From Megamerina dolium (Eukaryota; Arthropoda; Insecta; Diptera; Megamerinidae): a stretch of DNA of 64,000 bases. The DNA lies in the NCBI GenBank assembly GCA_963854835.1, contig OY978525.1:85669833-85733832 (forward strand). Reading direction: 5' to 3'. Below the pieces are notes generated by a model. It ran no database searches and was not told where the DNA came from. It saw only the letters and a list, made by a program, of their open reading frames with translations. The position numbers and the translations under genes were made by a program. This document shows positions 43,775 through 55,494 of the stretch, one piece after another; within the stretch, counting starts at the first letter, position 1, and each line of letters starts with the position of its first letter.

Positions 43775-45421
43775 TGGCTCACAGCTTATTTCGTACAGTG
43801 TATATATTTTTATGTACATGGCTGTAACATCGAAACTAAAAAACTTATCGATAAGTTTTGAATGTAGATGTCTGTGTATGTGTTTAGTAAACCTAATAAG
43901 AAAACGGAGAACCCCAAAAATTGTTCTTTTTGTCATGCAAGAGAGAAAAACTATTGATCAGCTGATTTTCAGCTCACATCTTATTTCGTACACAAACTTC
44001 AATGTAAGTAAGTTTCATTCTGCCGCGCAGTTACAAAGTTTTTTTGAATTGTATGAGTTTTTGGACCTTTTTAACTATTATAACAATTTTTATTATTATT
44101 ATTTTAAATAGTTAAAGTGCTGTAAATTAAACATTTAGCTTTATGGGTCATCGTACAACGATGGAACAGCGTAAACTGGTAATTAACCATTTTAGGAAAG
44201 GTCAGAGTGTGCGAAAAATTGCTGAAATGACAAATTTAAGTGCCTCAACTGTCCAATACATCATTCAACGCTTCGTTCGCGAAAATCGGTTGGAGAACAA
44301 GGGCAGAGAAGCACCTAATAAGATTTTCAACGCATCAGACGAGCGTTATATTGTACGAAAAATTAAGAAAAATCCAAAGTTATCCGCTCCGAAGTTGGCT
44401 GCAGAGGTTCAGCGTGAAATAGGAAAATCATCCAGTGCTGAAACTGTCCGACGTGTGCTGCGCAATCATGACTTGAACGGTCGAGTAGCCCGAAAGAAAC
44501 CATTCATTTCGAAAATGAATATACAACGCCGACTTGACTTCGCCAAAGAGCATATTATTAATACTCCTGCGTTCTGGAATACCGTTATTTTCGCGGATGA
44601 GTCTAAGTTTAATATTTTTGGCTCGGACGGAATGTCATATGTTTGGCGTAAAGCTAATACCGAGCTAAACAAGGAGAACCTTAAGCCCACAGTGAAGCAT
44701 GGTGGCGGTAGCGTGATGGTTTGGGCCTGTATGTCAGCAGCCGGAGTAGGTGAATTGGTTTTTATTGAGGGAACAATGGACAAAATGAAGTACCTCGAGA
44801 TTCTGAAAAACAATTTACTTCAAAGTGCAGACAAACTGGGTTTGCGGGAAGAATTTCGGTATTACCAAGATAATGACCCAAAACTTAAATCTGGGATTGT
44901 GCAATCTTGGCTTATTTGAACTGCTCACACTTGATGTCTCCACCACCACAGTCACCTGACATGAATGTGATTGAAAATCTTTAGTCTATTTTGGACAATA
45001 AAATAAGAACACACAAGATTTCTAATAAGCAAGACCTAAAGAAGGTACTGATGGAGGAATGGAAAAAAATCACACCAGACATCACTCAAAAATTGGTGGA
45101 TTCAATGCCAAGTAGACTCCAGGCTGTCATTAACGCTAAGGGATGTCATACTAAATATTAAAATCAACATACTTTGTTTTTAGTTTGAACTTAGAGACTG
45201 TACGAAATAAGCTGTGACATGAATTTTCCTATTTTTTTCTTATTTTATTTTTTTATAGTGTCAAACACTAAAATTTTGAAAAAGTAAATTTTGGAAAATA
45301 AAAAACAAACCTTCCTTTCAAAAATGGCATTTATATTTTGTTCAAATTTTTGCTATATTAGGAATTACGACTGCAGCAATTTTTAAACTGTCACTGTACG
45401 AAATAAGCTGGGAGCCACTGT
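43771..45421 (+). mobile_element. Tc1-like DNA transposon with IR/DR-like ends
   Basis: Terminal repeats of 30 bp at 43771-43800 (starting ACAGTGGCTCACAGCTTATT) and 45392-45421 match at 29 of 30 positions. TA repeats flank both sides. The block CTTATTTCGTAC recurs about 200 bp inward on each side (about 43980-43992, and inverted at about 45201-45217), which resembles the IR/DR arrangement of some Tc1 elements. The transposase reads on the plus strand and is broken near its end. Confidence 0.93.
44143..45161 (+). pseudogene. Tc1-like transposase, DD34E, frameshift and stop near C-terminus
   Basis: The ATG at 44143 opens MGHRTTMEQRKLVINHFRKG and two HTH units (SVRKIAEMTNLSASTVQYII and LSAPKLAAEVQREIGKSSSA). 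A GRV-ARKKPF stretch follows. The catalytic domain shows VIFADESKFNIFG (first Asp), GGGSVMVWACMSA, YYQDNDPKL (second Asp), and after a frameshift near 44912 SPPPQSPDMNVIEN (Glu). Counting across the shift gives 34 residues between the second Asp and the Glu. A TAG replaces the Trp codon after ENL. The frame then runs to TAA at 45159-45161. Only these two lesions are seen. Confidence 0.92.
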
Positions 45422-45439
45422 ATATATATTTATATATAT

Positions 45440-46538
45440 CTACAAGGTGAAACAAGTTTGTATTAAGACTCAAATCATATCTCAGCAACCAAGCGCGTTG
45501 CGCGTTTTGCGTTTTGAAGCTTCAACCTTCCTCTACTAACTGTCAAAATTTCATGGCATTTGGTTGACATTTATTGACATTCATTTTACAAAACACGTGT
45601 TCGTTTGATGTTGAAATTTTAACATGGAGCAAAGAGTGGTCCTTAAATTCCAAGCAAAAATTGGTAAAAGTGCATCAGAAACATTCGGAATGATGCAGCA
45701 AGCGTATGGCGATGCTTGTTTATCAATATCAAATGTTTTTATATGGCATAAACGGTTTGTGGATGGCAGGGAGTAGCTGGAAGATGAAATAAAAGAAGGA
45801 AGAAAGGAAAGAAGGTCAATTTCAGTGCGGACGCCGGAAGCGATCCAGAAAGTTCGTGATTTTATTACAGAAGACCGCAATGCTTCAGTGAAAATGATGG
45901 AAGAGGCCTGAAACATCAACAGAGAAACTATCCGACTCATTCTTCATGAGGATTTGCGCAAAACAAAGGTCTGCGCGAGATTTGTTTCACACACATTGAT
46001 CGAGGACCAAAAATTAATGAGAATCAGTCATTCTAGGGACATGGTTGCAGCTGCAGAAAATGATCTAAACTTCCTGAAAACAATTGTTACGGGTGATGAA
46101 ACATGGTGTTTCCAATACGATCCAGAAACCAATTGTCAAAGTGTAGAATGGAAATCAAAAAACTCACCACAAGCTAAAAAAAAACACAAAAAGTTCCATA
46201 AAAAATCAAAACAATGCTCATAACATTCTTCGATAGTAACGGAATTATCCACAAAGAATTTGTTCCAACAGGTCAAACAGCTACTTCCGCATGTTACTTC
46301 GAAGTTTTGAAGCGTTTGATGTCCAGAATCCGTCGTGTTCGACCAGAATACCGCGATCCAAAAGCTTGTTATCTATTGCACGATAATGCACCGAGTCACA
46401 CAGCACTCATTGTTCGTCAATTTTTTGCTCGGAATCAGGTCTGTGTGTTGAATCACCCGCCGTATTCACGTGATTTGGCACCGTGCGAAAAATGAGCTGG
46501 AACACGCGTTTGAATCACTATTAAATCGATGTAACAAG
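45440..46538 (+). mobile_element. mariner-like element, 3' end replaced by TA repeat
   Basis: It begins near 45440 after a short TA stretch, with ACAAGGTGAAACAAGTTTGT as its likely 5' terminal sequence. The transposase runs from 45624. The catalytic domain is truncated by a deletion that fuses APC to a C-terminal ELEHAFESLLNRCNKG piece. A TA microsatellite follows at 46539, and no right TIR was found. Confidence 0.7.
45624..46537 (+). pseudogene. mariner transposase, third catalytic Asp deleted
   Basis: MEQRVVLKFQAKIGKSASET is the first HTH start; SNVFIWHKRFVDG ends it, followed by a stop. The second HTH reads SVKMMEEA, a stop, then NINRETIRLILHEDL. The catalytic domain shows IVTGDETWCFQYDPETN (first Asp), a frame break near 46215, then FDSNGIIHKEFVPTGQT and YLLHDNAPSHTALIV (second Asp). 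After PPYSRDLAPC the next codon should encode the third Asp; a deletion joins it to a downstream piece instead. Inactive. Confidence 0.85.
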
Positions 46539-46667
<129 letters not shown>

Positions 46668-46699
46668 ACTTTAACTAATGTCAAAACATTAGTTAAAGT
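46668..46699. repeat. Perfect hairpin, 13-bp arms, 6-bp loop
   Basis: ACTTTAACTAATG, the loop TCAAAA, then CATTAGTTAAAGT. It lies exactly at the junction of the TA repeat and the DD41D remnant. Confidence 0.9.
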
Positions 46700-47266
46700 C
46701 AGCCGTATTTTTTCGTGGAGGAAAATGATCGTCCTGTTACCGTCAATGGAGATCGCTATCGTGCTATGGTGGAAGATTATTTGTGGCCAGAATTGGATGA
46801 ACTTGACATCAGCGATATGTGGTTTCAACAAGACGGTGCCACTAGCCACACAGCACACGTCAGAATCGATTTATTGCAAGGCAAATTCGGTGAACGTGTT
46901 ACCTCGAGAAATGGTCCGGTCGAATGACCGCCTCATTCATGCGATCTAACACCATTGGATTTCTTTTTATGGGGCTTTATCAAGTCACTGGTCTATGCCA
47001 ATAAGCCAGCAACTTTAGACGAGCTCAAAGACAACATCCAACGCGATATTGCTAACGTTCCGGTCAAAATGTGTTCTAGAGTGGTGGAAAATTGGGTCCA
47101 AAGAATCGACCGCTGTAAACAGGCTCGTGGTGGTCATATGACCGAAACCGAATTTCATTCATAAAATGTAATGCTTGCAATATATCCACAATTTGAACTC
47201 AATATCTCAAATATTTCTGTGTTTTATTAATAGATAAAATTGTTATGTCCCTAATGGAAAACCCTT
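46700..47266 (+). mobile_element. DD41D mariner-like (rosa-like) element, 5'-truncated
   Basis: It encodes the C-terminal half of a transposase. The right terminus reads GTTATGTCCCTAATGGAAAA then CCCTT, followed by TA. The same terminus in inverse orientation begins the copy at 57714. The 5' half is missing, replaced by TA repeat and the hairpin. Confidence 0.8.
46715..47164 (+). pseudogene. DD41D mariner-like transposase, C-terminal half
   Basis: The frame reads RPVTVNGDRYRAMVEDYLWP, DISDMWFQQDGATSHTAHVR (second Asp), LLQGKFGERVTSRNGPVE, then a TGA in place of the Trp codon at about 46925. After it come SCDLTPLDFFLWGFIKSL (third Asp) and PATLDELKDNIQRDIA. Counting from the Asp of FQQD to that of PLD gives 41 intervening residues, the spacing known from rosa-type mariners of tephritid flies. 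The stop at 47162 ends a basic tail. The first Asp is missing. Confidence 0.85.
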
Positions 47267-47269
47267 TAT

Positions 47270-48460
47270 AAGATTGGTCAAATGTGATTTCATTATTCAT
47301 TTATTTTCAATGGTCAATAAGAGTCATAACTATAGAGAATTTAAATGAATTACTTTCTCGAGTGGAAGCTCTCTCGGAATGAATTATAAACAGTAAAATA
47401 AATATTTTATTGTTAAATGTATATCACTCATACTCGCCATATTGTCATTCGCATTTGAATTCTCATTATTTCAACTCGCTCTTCCTCTCTATGCTTCTCT
47501 GTTGCGTATAAAGATAAGCAATTTCGCAGCATTTTCAATTTTACTGGCGATTTATCAGCGCGCATGATGATGTCACACATATTCATACATATAAATGTAA
47601 ATGAAGTATGTTCTTTGGATGTATGTGAGGCAAATGATATGAAAGTCTTTCATTACGTTTAGCTATGCATAAATATGGTAAGCATTTTACAAATGCTAAA
47701 AATCCATTCAAGGACACTCAAGGACAACGCTGTACAACTTGCATCGAACAAGACACGAACAATCGTGTACATGTTCATCTATTACAAGTTTGAATTCGTT
47801 GAAAATATGAACACCCACACACACTGGCACGCAATATTGCGGTCAACTTACCATTTTGCATATATATTGGTTGTGAGACATACGAGCATATAGCAATTAT
47901 GTTTCTATGCATAGCGAGTTAGTCTGAAAAGCGTGTGGAAAATGGTGTACTACTTTAATATTCCAATATTTTTGCAATAATTATGAGTCTTTATATATTT
48001 AAAAAAAATAGGAGTCAACCATATTTCTACATTTACAAAATTTCATATTGAGAATATTGCAAAAATTATTACAATAAAATATGACATTATTTCAATTTCT
48101 TTGCATTAATGTCGAATAAGCCGAATAATAATTGCGTAAGGTTATACAAACTCTGAAAAGTCTGAAAAGTCTGAAAATTGCATCTTTTACCATAATATAA
48201 AGTGTTTTCAATTTTGCTTCTAACATCAGTACGCACATGAATGCTCGTAATCATCGCCAACTCAAAAAAACAGCCTGTTACTTCTTAGAGAAAATGTGGA
48301 GAATTTACTGTTAAAGTGCTAATGATATTCCATCGAATCATTTTTATATGAACTTTTGTACGCAATAATAAAGGTATCCCAATTTTTCAATATCTAACAG
48401 TTCATGTAAAAAAAATTGTATGTTTAATAATTAATAAACGGTGCATACCATATCTGATAC
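47270..48460. other. Spacer, no gene recognised
   Basis: AT-rich with no long supported ORF and no TIR or LTR that I recognised. Confidence 0.45.
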
Positions 48461-48477
48461 ATTCACGTTTTGGTATA

Positions 48478-48842
48478 AAAAAAAAAAAAATAAATATGTG
48501 GCACTTAAAGCCCCAAAGGGCTCATTGGCCGAGCTTCTCTTCCATTACTGTTGTGCGTCTTAAATTTTGGACAGTATTAGAATGGACCTACTTATTTTAG
48601 CCGGTTCCGAACGGCAGAACACTTGTGACATCACTTTTTCTGAGCTTTGTCACAGAGTTCTTTTTAGAAGCTTTTTCATGGCAAGTTGTTACTGTCGGAA
48701 GAATTGCCAATTGCTTGCCGACAGGTGGGTACCGTTCGAAAGAAAAATCTTTTCGATATTAAATTTGTTATGCATCAGCCGGGTATTGAACCACGACCTA
48801 CAGATCAGAAGGCGAACACACTAACCACTGAGCTACGGCACC
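48478..48842 (-). mobile_element. tRNA-derived SINE, copy 3, with 13-14 bp target duplication
   Basis: Minus-strand full-length copy. The target duplication CACGTTTTGGTATA lies at 48464-48477 and 48843-48856 (first C ambiguous). The B box in reverse complement is near 48783 (GGTATTGAACC) and the A box near 48825 (ACCACTGAGCTA). The tail is an A-run on the plus strand. The hairpin region has the ancestral imperfect form. Confidence 0.9.
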
Positions 48843-48927
48843 CACGTTTTGGTATACTCGTATGAATTTCAACATTTGTGAAACGATCTTGATCAGATAT
48901 CAGCTGACTCTACATATATGCACGTTA

Positions 48928-49163
48928 GATTAGGTTATGTGGCTGCCCTCTCTCACTTAGGCCATTAAAGCCCATTGTGATACCACCGAGCTTCTCTTCC
49001 AATACTGTTGTGCGTGTTAAATTTGGACAGCATTAGAAGGGACCGACTTATATTAGCCGGTTCCGAACCGCAGAACCCTTGTGACATCACTTTAGATTAA
49101 TTTTGTCACAGAGCTCTTTTAAGAAGCATTTTTTGCAAATTACTACTGCCGGAAAAATTGCCA
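48928..49163 (-). mobile_element. SINE fragment with variant 3' tail
   Basis: Minus-strand 3' part of a SINE: body as in the other copies, then GGTGGTATCACAATGGGCTT and a tail ending in CAGCCACATAACCTAA. The tRNA-like head is missing, and the truncated 5' side joins LOA-like sequence at 49164. Confidence 0.75.
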
Positions 49164-49298
49164 ATTCTTAACCATATCTATTAACCGTCTGTGTACCTCC
49201 TTATTTAAGGATTCCCACCAGACTATCACACCGTAAAAAAGAATTGGTCTGACGACCGCGCAGTGATACGATTGTAGGACCCACACCCCATCTTTTAC

Positions 49299-51240
49299 CT
49301 ATGGCTTTCTACAGGAATAGAGTGCTGTTGTTGTTTTACGAACCCTTTCCTCCGTGTTTGGTTTCCAACTTAGTTTCCTATATAAAGTTATACCCAAGTA
49401 CGTCGCCTGTTCAGTTAGCTTTAGACTAGTTTTCCCAATTCTAGGTAAGGTAAAAATAGGCATTCTATGCTTTCTAGTTTTGGCAGGATTGATGGCAAGA
49501 CCAGAGTTTGAAGCCCATTTGGACAAGATTGATAAAGCATGGTTCACCACTTCGGTGAGTGTATTTAAATATTTCCCGATGCTACAAGTGCCACGTCATC
49601 TGCATAAGCCACCGCTTTACATCCCGTGGCCTGTAAAGATATGAGAACTTCGTTGATGGTTAAGTTCCACAAAAGTGGCGACATCACATGCCCTTGAGGG
49701 GTGCCCTTTATCGCAAATCTACTAATGCATGAGGTACCCAATTTTGAGTTTATCACTTTTTGCTTTAGCAACAGACTAATGAATCTAATAATAGGTTCAT
49801 CCACCTTAGCATAGCAAGAGAGTTGTCGACTGCTTCTGGGTTTATGTTATTGAAGGCCCCCTCAATATATAGAAAGGTGACCAAGCTACATTCTTTGCAG
49901 TGCAAAGATGTTTCGATCTTCCGCACAAGTGAGTGAAGGGCTGTCTCAACGGACTTGCCTTTGTTATATGCGTGTTGCAATGAAGAAATATTCTTAGTAT
50001 CTATAGAGCCCCTTAAGTGCCTTTCAAGGGTTTTTAATAAGAAGGATGATAGACTTATAGGTCTGAAATCACTTGGATTTGAGTGGGATGTTTTTCCGCC
50101 TTTAGGGATAAACACCACGTTAACTTGTAGCCATGTCTTGGGGACATAGCATAGCCTTAGGCATGCAGAGAAATTACCTCCAACCAAGGTGTTAGAAGGT
50201 CCGCACACTTCTGCATGACCGCGGGTATAATACAATCAGGTCCTGGTGATTTGAATGGCATAAAATTATTTATCGCCCAATTAATCTTTGTTTTATTGAT
50301 TATTTTCTGCGAGAGGTAATTCTACTAGGATTAACACTGGGGGTTCGGCCAGGGCTGTCCTCCAAACAGCCTGGAAAATGCGTATCAATTAGTACCCAAA
50401 GAGTTTCCAGACTTGAAGTAGTTCAATCATCATCCGCCTTCATAATGAAGCTGGGTGTAACTGGCTTTCTTGCAAGCTTCTGTAATTTATTTTGTTGAAC
50501 AGCGGCCTCAAGCTGCTCCTCATTTTGCAGGCTTGAGGGCGCCTGAGTGAGGGATTTATTCAGGGTGGCCCTATACTTATCCCAATTTGTGCGTTTCCTA
50601 TTTAAAAATGGTATCTGCTTTTGTGGCCTTATATCAAGGCGGAAGTTAATATACCTATGATCTGAGAAAGAGTGTTCTTTGTCAACCCTCCATTCCCTAA
50701 CTAGACAGTCCAAAGAGTGGTTTGTAAGGGTTATATCTAAGACCTCCTCCCTGTTGCAGGTGATATAGGTCGGTTCTGTACCCATGTTTGAGAGAGTCAA
50801 GTTAGAACTAATAATATATTCAAAAAGTGACTCACCTCGTTCGTTGTTATCTGAGCTGCCCCAGATATAATGGTGTGCGTTGGAGGGTGAGGTAGGGGCT
50901 CAGTGTGGTCGTGAGCCATGTACGCAGACATCAGCCAATATATATGGGATTGATGATCTAGCGCAATGGTCACAGTGTCCTTGTCGTTGTAATCAGATAG
51001 TAGGAATGCTTTATAGCATTTCTTCACTAAAATAGATGATTGAGGCTTACCTGCGTTTTGAGCATAGTAGAGTCCATAATTTGCGGAGCTTAGTCCGCGC
51101 ACTTTGTTATCCAGGATCCACGGTTCCTGAATTAAAAATATGTCCTCCGCTTTATCGCTTAGCCGGAGGTCGAGAGCAGCGGAAGCTGCTTTAGAGTGGT
51201 GCAGATTAATCTGGACCACCCTAAGCATGTTCCTTTGCAA
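49299..51240 (-). pseudogene. LOA-like ORF2: endonuclease and reverse transcriptase, broken
   Basis: The ATG at 51240 opens MQRNMLRVVQINLHHSKAAS, the typical AP-endonuclease start, with IFLIQEPWI and IYWLMSAYMAH. A frameshift near 50800 leads to the endonuclease end (EHSFSDHRYINFRLDIRPQK). RT blocks follow at 49765-50235 (VVFIPKGGKTSHSNPSDFRP, LQHAYNKGKSVETALHSLV) and 49565-49804 (GTPQGHVMSPLLWNLTINEV and AVAYADDVALVAS). The thumb is at 49299-49550. The RNase H seen in copy 1 is absent. At least four frameshifts. Confidence 0.8.
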
Positions 51241-51297
51241 TATTTAAAATAGTCGCCTGGATCACCGTCGTATCGGTGTCCTCGACGTCACAGCATA

Positions 51298-52308
51298 CTA
51301 AGTCGTCAGCATCCGCTGTGCTCGAAAGAGGTTGCCAACCATCTCAGACGTTGACAGCGTTTCGCTGTCTCCGTCACACGACATGTCCTCAACCGGGGCC
51401 GAACTTACTTTCATATCCCCTGGTTTTGGATCTACTTTTCCTGCGTCTTTTTCATGGACTTTCAGGGTGATTTGGGAGAAGCCATAGTTTATCACCCCTT
51501 TCTGTTTGGCGAGAGGTGCCAAGGATTGCTCATTTAAGATCACAACGACCTGTCTTGAGTTCTACTTGGCCTCTCCCACCTTCACAACCCTCCAATCATC
51601 TGTGGGAAGGGATGGTTTTGCAAGCCGCATATGATCCAAGATTTTTTTACGATCTGACGGCTCTGATGGAATCCAGGCGCGTGATCTGGGTCTATTAGGG
51701 ATCTGGTCCCTAGGAACGGCCACAAGCCGAGCGTTGGGCCAAATCTCCCCAAAATTCGCTATGGTATCTCTAAAGAGATCTGCTGATCGCTGGTCCGCGT
51801 AGGACATTAGTTTGATGCGTCCTTGATGACATCCGGCATCTCTGCAGCAAACGACCGGGCCAGGGTTCCTCGCCAGGATATCCCTGTATATCCTTAGGAG
51901 ACTTATCTCCGCTAGGTGCCATTGCCCGAATGGCAGTGCTTCATCTTCATGGTTCCTATCAATGACGGCAAGGATAAGGTGGTCCTTTGCCACGTCACTG
52001 AAGGAACGCGCTTGGATATTAAATGTGGCCGAAGCCAAAGTTTTCGCCTTTTTTGGCTTAGACAGCTACTCTTCTTGCGAGCATTGCCGTTTGGTCGCAA
52101 GTCCAGAAGAACGGGCATTTTCGCGTTCAACGATTATGCCTTTTGGCCATCCAGATTCTTGTTCTCGCTCTGAGAGTTCTGTTACCGGGACGTCACCGAG
52201 CTTTTCAGTAATTCTGAAAGCGGCTCTTCTTTCCCGATATGTCAGGATGGACCAGCTAATTTATTGTCCATATTTCATATACGACCGCTTACCCGACGTG
52301 TCAGACAT
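51298..52308 (-). pseudogene. LOA-like ORF1 (DUF4780-type nucleic-acid-binding protein)
   Basis: The ATG at 52308 opens MSDTSGKRSYMKYGQ, followed by an early stop and another near 52080. The long open part (51562-52038) holds ADLFRDTIANFGEIWPNARL, AVPRDQIPNRPRSRAWIPSE and LAKPSLPTDDWRVVKVGEAK. After a stop it continues with VVILNEQSLAPLAKQKGVIN and an acidic tail. This resembles the DUF4780 domain of insect LINE ORF1 proteins, from memory of that family. ORF1 proteins bind the element RNA. Three or so lesions; not functional. Confidence 0.65.
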
Positions 52309-52509
52309 CGTGATCTAATCTTTTGGGAGGGACTTGGAGGTCGTCTGAACACCCTGGATTGAGGGAAGGATTTTATCGACTCCCAAGTCAAGATCCGTAG
52401 TGTTTTGTTTATTAGCAGGGTCACTTCAAGCAGGATGTAACAGAGTCATGCACTAGCGGTCTTGGTCAGAAAGAGGCTAGCGCCGTATATAAAGCTACGG
52501 GTGTATTGC

Positions 52510-53935
52510 GCATATTTTGACCCTGCAAAGAAAGTGTAGATCTGCAAATACACAGACCCGCGAATATGCCTGACCCCAAGCACACCCGCACATCCACACA
52601 CCCGCACACCTGCACACTTGCTTAACCCCAAGCCTTATTTAATAAAACCAAATTTTGGTTTGACTGCTTGTGTCTGTCTGCATATGCATAATGATCTGTA
52701 CTCATACAAGTGTGTACTGTCGCTTATTTCTCAACTGTCACACTGAAATTAGTCGTGACAGTCGTGAGGGGAACGCAACATTGATGTCCTCACAAAAAAA
52801 AAAATAAAGGAAGAACAAAAAATCCAACACTTTGTTAAAATGTCAAACGAAATATGCCATTTATCATTGCCTCACACCACTAGAAACACATTGCCATATT
52901 TTCTAAATACGAGCATTGTACAGAACTATGTATGTACCTTGTGAAAGCATATTTCGGCGCATGAAAAATACGCTCTTATCTACATTAACGAGCAAACGTT
53001 CCGCCACTGTTCCATCGTCGCTGTAAATAGGCTTATGATTTTGACTTGAGCTCTTTTTTGCTCTACTTTTCTAATTTTCGATTTTTTGTTTTCTCTATTT
53101 ATTTCTTCTATGCTTTCGATGTTGCTACTGCTGCTGTTGAATTTGTTGGTTATTTTATTTCATTTTTGCCGCCATTTCTCGAAATATGATACTCTTGCAA
53201 ATGTTTGCGTTTGTGTGTACACGTTTTGTTTCGCTTCGTGGAAACACACTTTTGCACTTGAAATAATATCAGTGTATATTATATGAGGACCAACAAGTAA
53301 ATATGAATAGTTATGTGTCTACGTGCTATGTACGCTTGTCGAATGTAGGTTTGCTTCATTTCGACACACTTTCAAGTAATTTTCACAACTAACACGAGTT
53401 CAAGGCAAAGTTTATGTTACAACAGAAATGTTGTATTGCGTGTGTACACGGATACTTCACCCAACTCTCTACCTTCAATATCATCACTGAAATGCATCAC
53501 ATTCTGCATTTGCTGCTGAAGCGAATAGCGTTAAATGCTATAAGGACATTACGTACATATATGCAGTATACACATTTACGAGTTCGTCTGTTGTATGCAA
53601 TAAAAGAAACGCTGCTTGGCATCGCCCATCATGTTGTGCTAAATTTTAAACTCTCACAAATTTATCATCTCTGCAATACATGTGAGCTCATTTTTACGTT
53701 ATGCATGTATCTATATAACTAAGATTTTATGAGGTGTGGTAAGTAGATGTGACTCTTAGCATGTTACCCATTCTACGTACTTCATATGCCAATAAGAAAA
53801 ATATGTATATCTGATTTTACCTCTAGTGATTATCACCGTATACTACTTCCTTCCTCATAGCTGGTCTAATAAATACAATAATATTTGGACCTTCCATCAA
53901 GAAGATGTTTTCCCACCGTTTTGCTAATTTAACAT
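52510..53935. other. Spacer, no gene recognised
   Basis: It includes a CACACCCGCACA-rich stretch near 52580-52620 and T-rich tracts. The ORF at 53414-53722 has no recognisable motif. Confidence 0.4.
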
Positions 53936-53940
53936 ACGTA

Positions 53941-55235
53941 TGTCGTAGATCAGCAGCTCGTATTATTTTCTCCATAATATGATTGAAGAAGTCGCACGAT
54001 AACGAATAACCTTGTCTGAAATCCCGTTCGGTATTAAACGGTACGGAGAGGTCCTTCCGAATCGATCTGTTTTTCTTGGGTCTTCTCTAGGATTTGGCGC
54101 AGTGTGAAAATTTGGTCCATGGTATATTTACCAGGTCTAAAGCCACACTGATAAGGTCCAATCAGTTGTGGAGCATGGGCTTCAATCTTTCACACAATAC
54201 GCTCGGTAGGACCTTGTATGCGATGCTCAGGAAACTTATTCCACGCCAGTTGGCCCAAATTGTGGGGTCTCCTCTTTTATGTAAAGGACAGAGAACACAG
54301 AGCCTTCAATCATCAGGCATGCTTTCATACGACCATATTCTGCTTATGAGCTGGTGCATGCAGGCGAGCAGCTGATCGCCTCCGGTCTTAAACAACGCGG
54401 CAGGCAGGCCATCAACACCTGTAGCTTCATCAAAAGTGTCATGCTGTTAGCGTATGCCGACGATATTGACATATTAGGCATGAACACGCGAGTTGGAAAG
54501 AGAGTTGCGTTGGATGGGACTTACTGTGAACGAGGGAAAGACGAAGTATCTAGTGTCAACAAAAAAAGAGTCCCGGCATCTTGGACAGCACGTGACTGTT
54601 GACAACTATGCTTTTGAAGTAGTAAGGGACTTTGTCTATCTTGGAACCAGCATTAACAGCAGAAATGACGTAAGCCTGGAGATATTGCGAAGGATCAATC
54701 TTGTAAACAGGTGCTTCTCTGGGATAAGTAAGCAATTGAGAATTCGAGACCTCTCTCGAAGAACGAAAACTACACTCTACAAGCCTCTTATCATACCTAA
54801 CATATGGGTCTGAAGCCTGGACAATTTCCACCTCGGATGAGCGAATGCTTGGAGTTTTCGAGCGAAAAGACCTACGCAAGGTCTTTGGACCTACTTGCGT
54901 TTGTGGCAAGTATCGAATAAGGTACAACCACAAGCTGTATGAGCTGTACGCCGACACTGACATAGTAAAGCCCATTAAAATACAGCGGCTGCGCTGGCTA
55001 GGTCATGTCGAGCGAATGGCAGAACACGCTCCAGCTAAGAAGGTGTTATATTCGGAACCCACTGGAGGACGACGCAGAAGAGGAAGACCTAACCTCCGGT
55101 GGAAAGACCAAGTACTGGAGAACGTGACGGCGCATGGAATTTCTAACTGGGGCCAACTAGCGAAGAATATAGATGGCTGGCGAAACAATTTATATTCGGC
55201 CTAAATCGATATTCAGTTGTTATGGCCAAATAAGT
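53941..55235 (+). mobile_element. RTE-like LINE family B, copy 4, with inverted 5' segment (twin-priming type)
   Basis: Segment 53941-54427 is family B in minus orientation, equivalent to 42232-42873 of copy 3 with an internal deletion. Segment 54428-55235 is in plus orientation, equivalent to about 42885 to the 3' end. The distal end of the inverted piece and the start of the forward piece are nearly adjacent in the parent. The junction shows short shared sequence (CTTC). This is the layout produced by twin priming. Confidence 0.88.
54428..55204 (+). pseudogene. Family B RT 3' half and C-terminal region, copy 4
   Basis: It starts at KSVMLLAYADDIDILGMNTR, then a deletion and frame change to MGLTVNEGKTKYLVSTKKES and YAFEVVRDFVYLGTSINSRN. 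After another frameshift near 54810 comes MLGVFERKDLRKVFGPTCVC and the HVERMAEHAPAKKVLYSEPT C-terminal block. It is truncated and inactive. Confidence 0.82.
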
Positions 55236-55494
55236 AAGTAGGTAAGTATAGTATAGCAATAGCATAAGCATAATATGAGTAATTTCAAATGTGAAACATA
55301 CAAAATAAAAGTAATGAAACAAAATACACATGTGAAACAACATACGTTGACATAAATCAAATAGAAATTTAAACAGCCACCACTAGTGCTACTGTTGCAA
55401 AGTATGGCAATTTAATGCAATATCGTGTAAAATCTTTACTGTAAAATTCATACGTACATATTAGTATATAAGTACTACATGGGCTGAAAATTTT

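Larger units (their letters stand above)
49164..52500 (-). mobile_element. LOA/I-like LINE, copy 2, both ORFs but lacking RNase H end
   Basis: It reads on the minus strand from a 5' leader (about 52500-52310) through ORF1 to ORF2 with endonuclease and RT. It stops at 49164 in the region that in copy 1 corresponds to about 4300, so the RNase H domain and 3' end are missing. A SINE fragment is fused there. Frameshifts are present in both ORFs. Confidence 0.8.
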
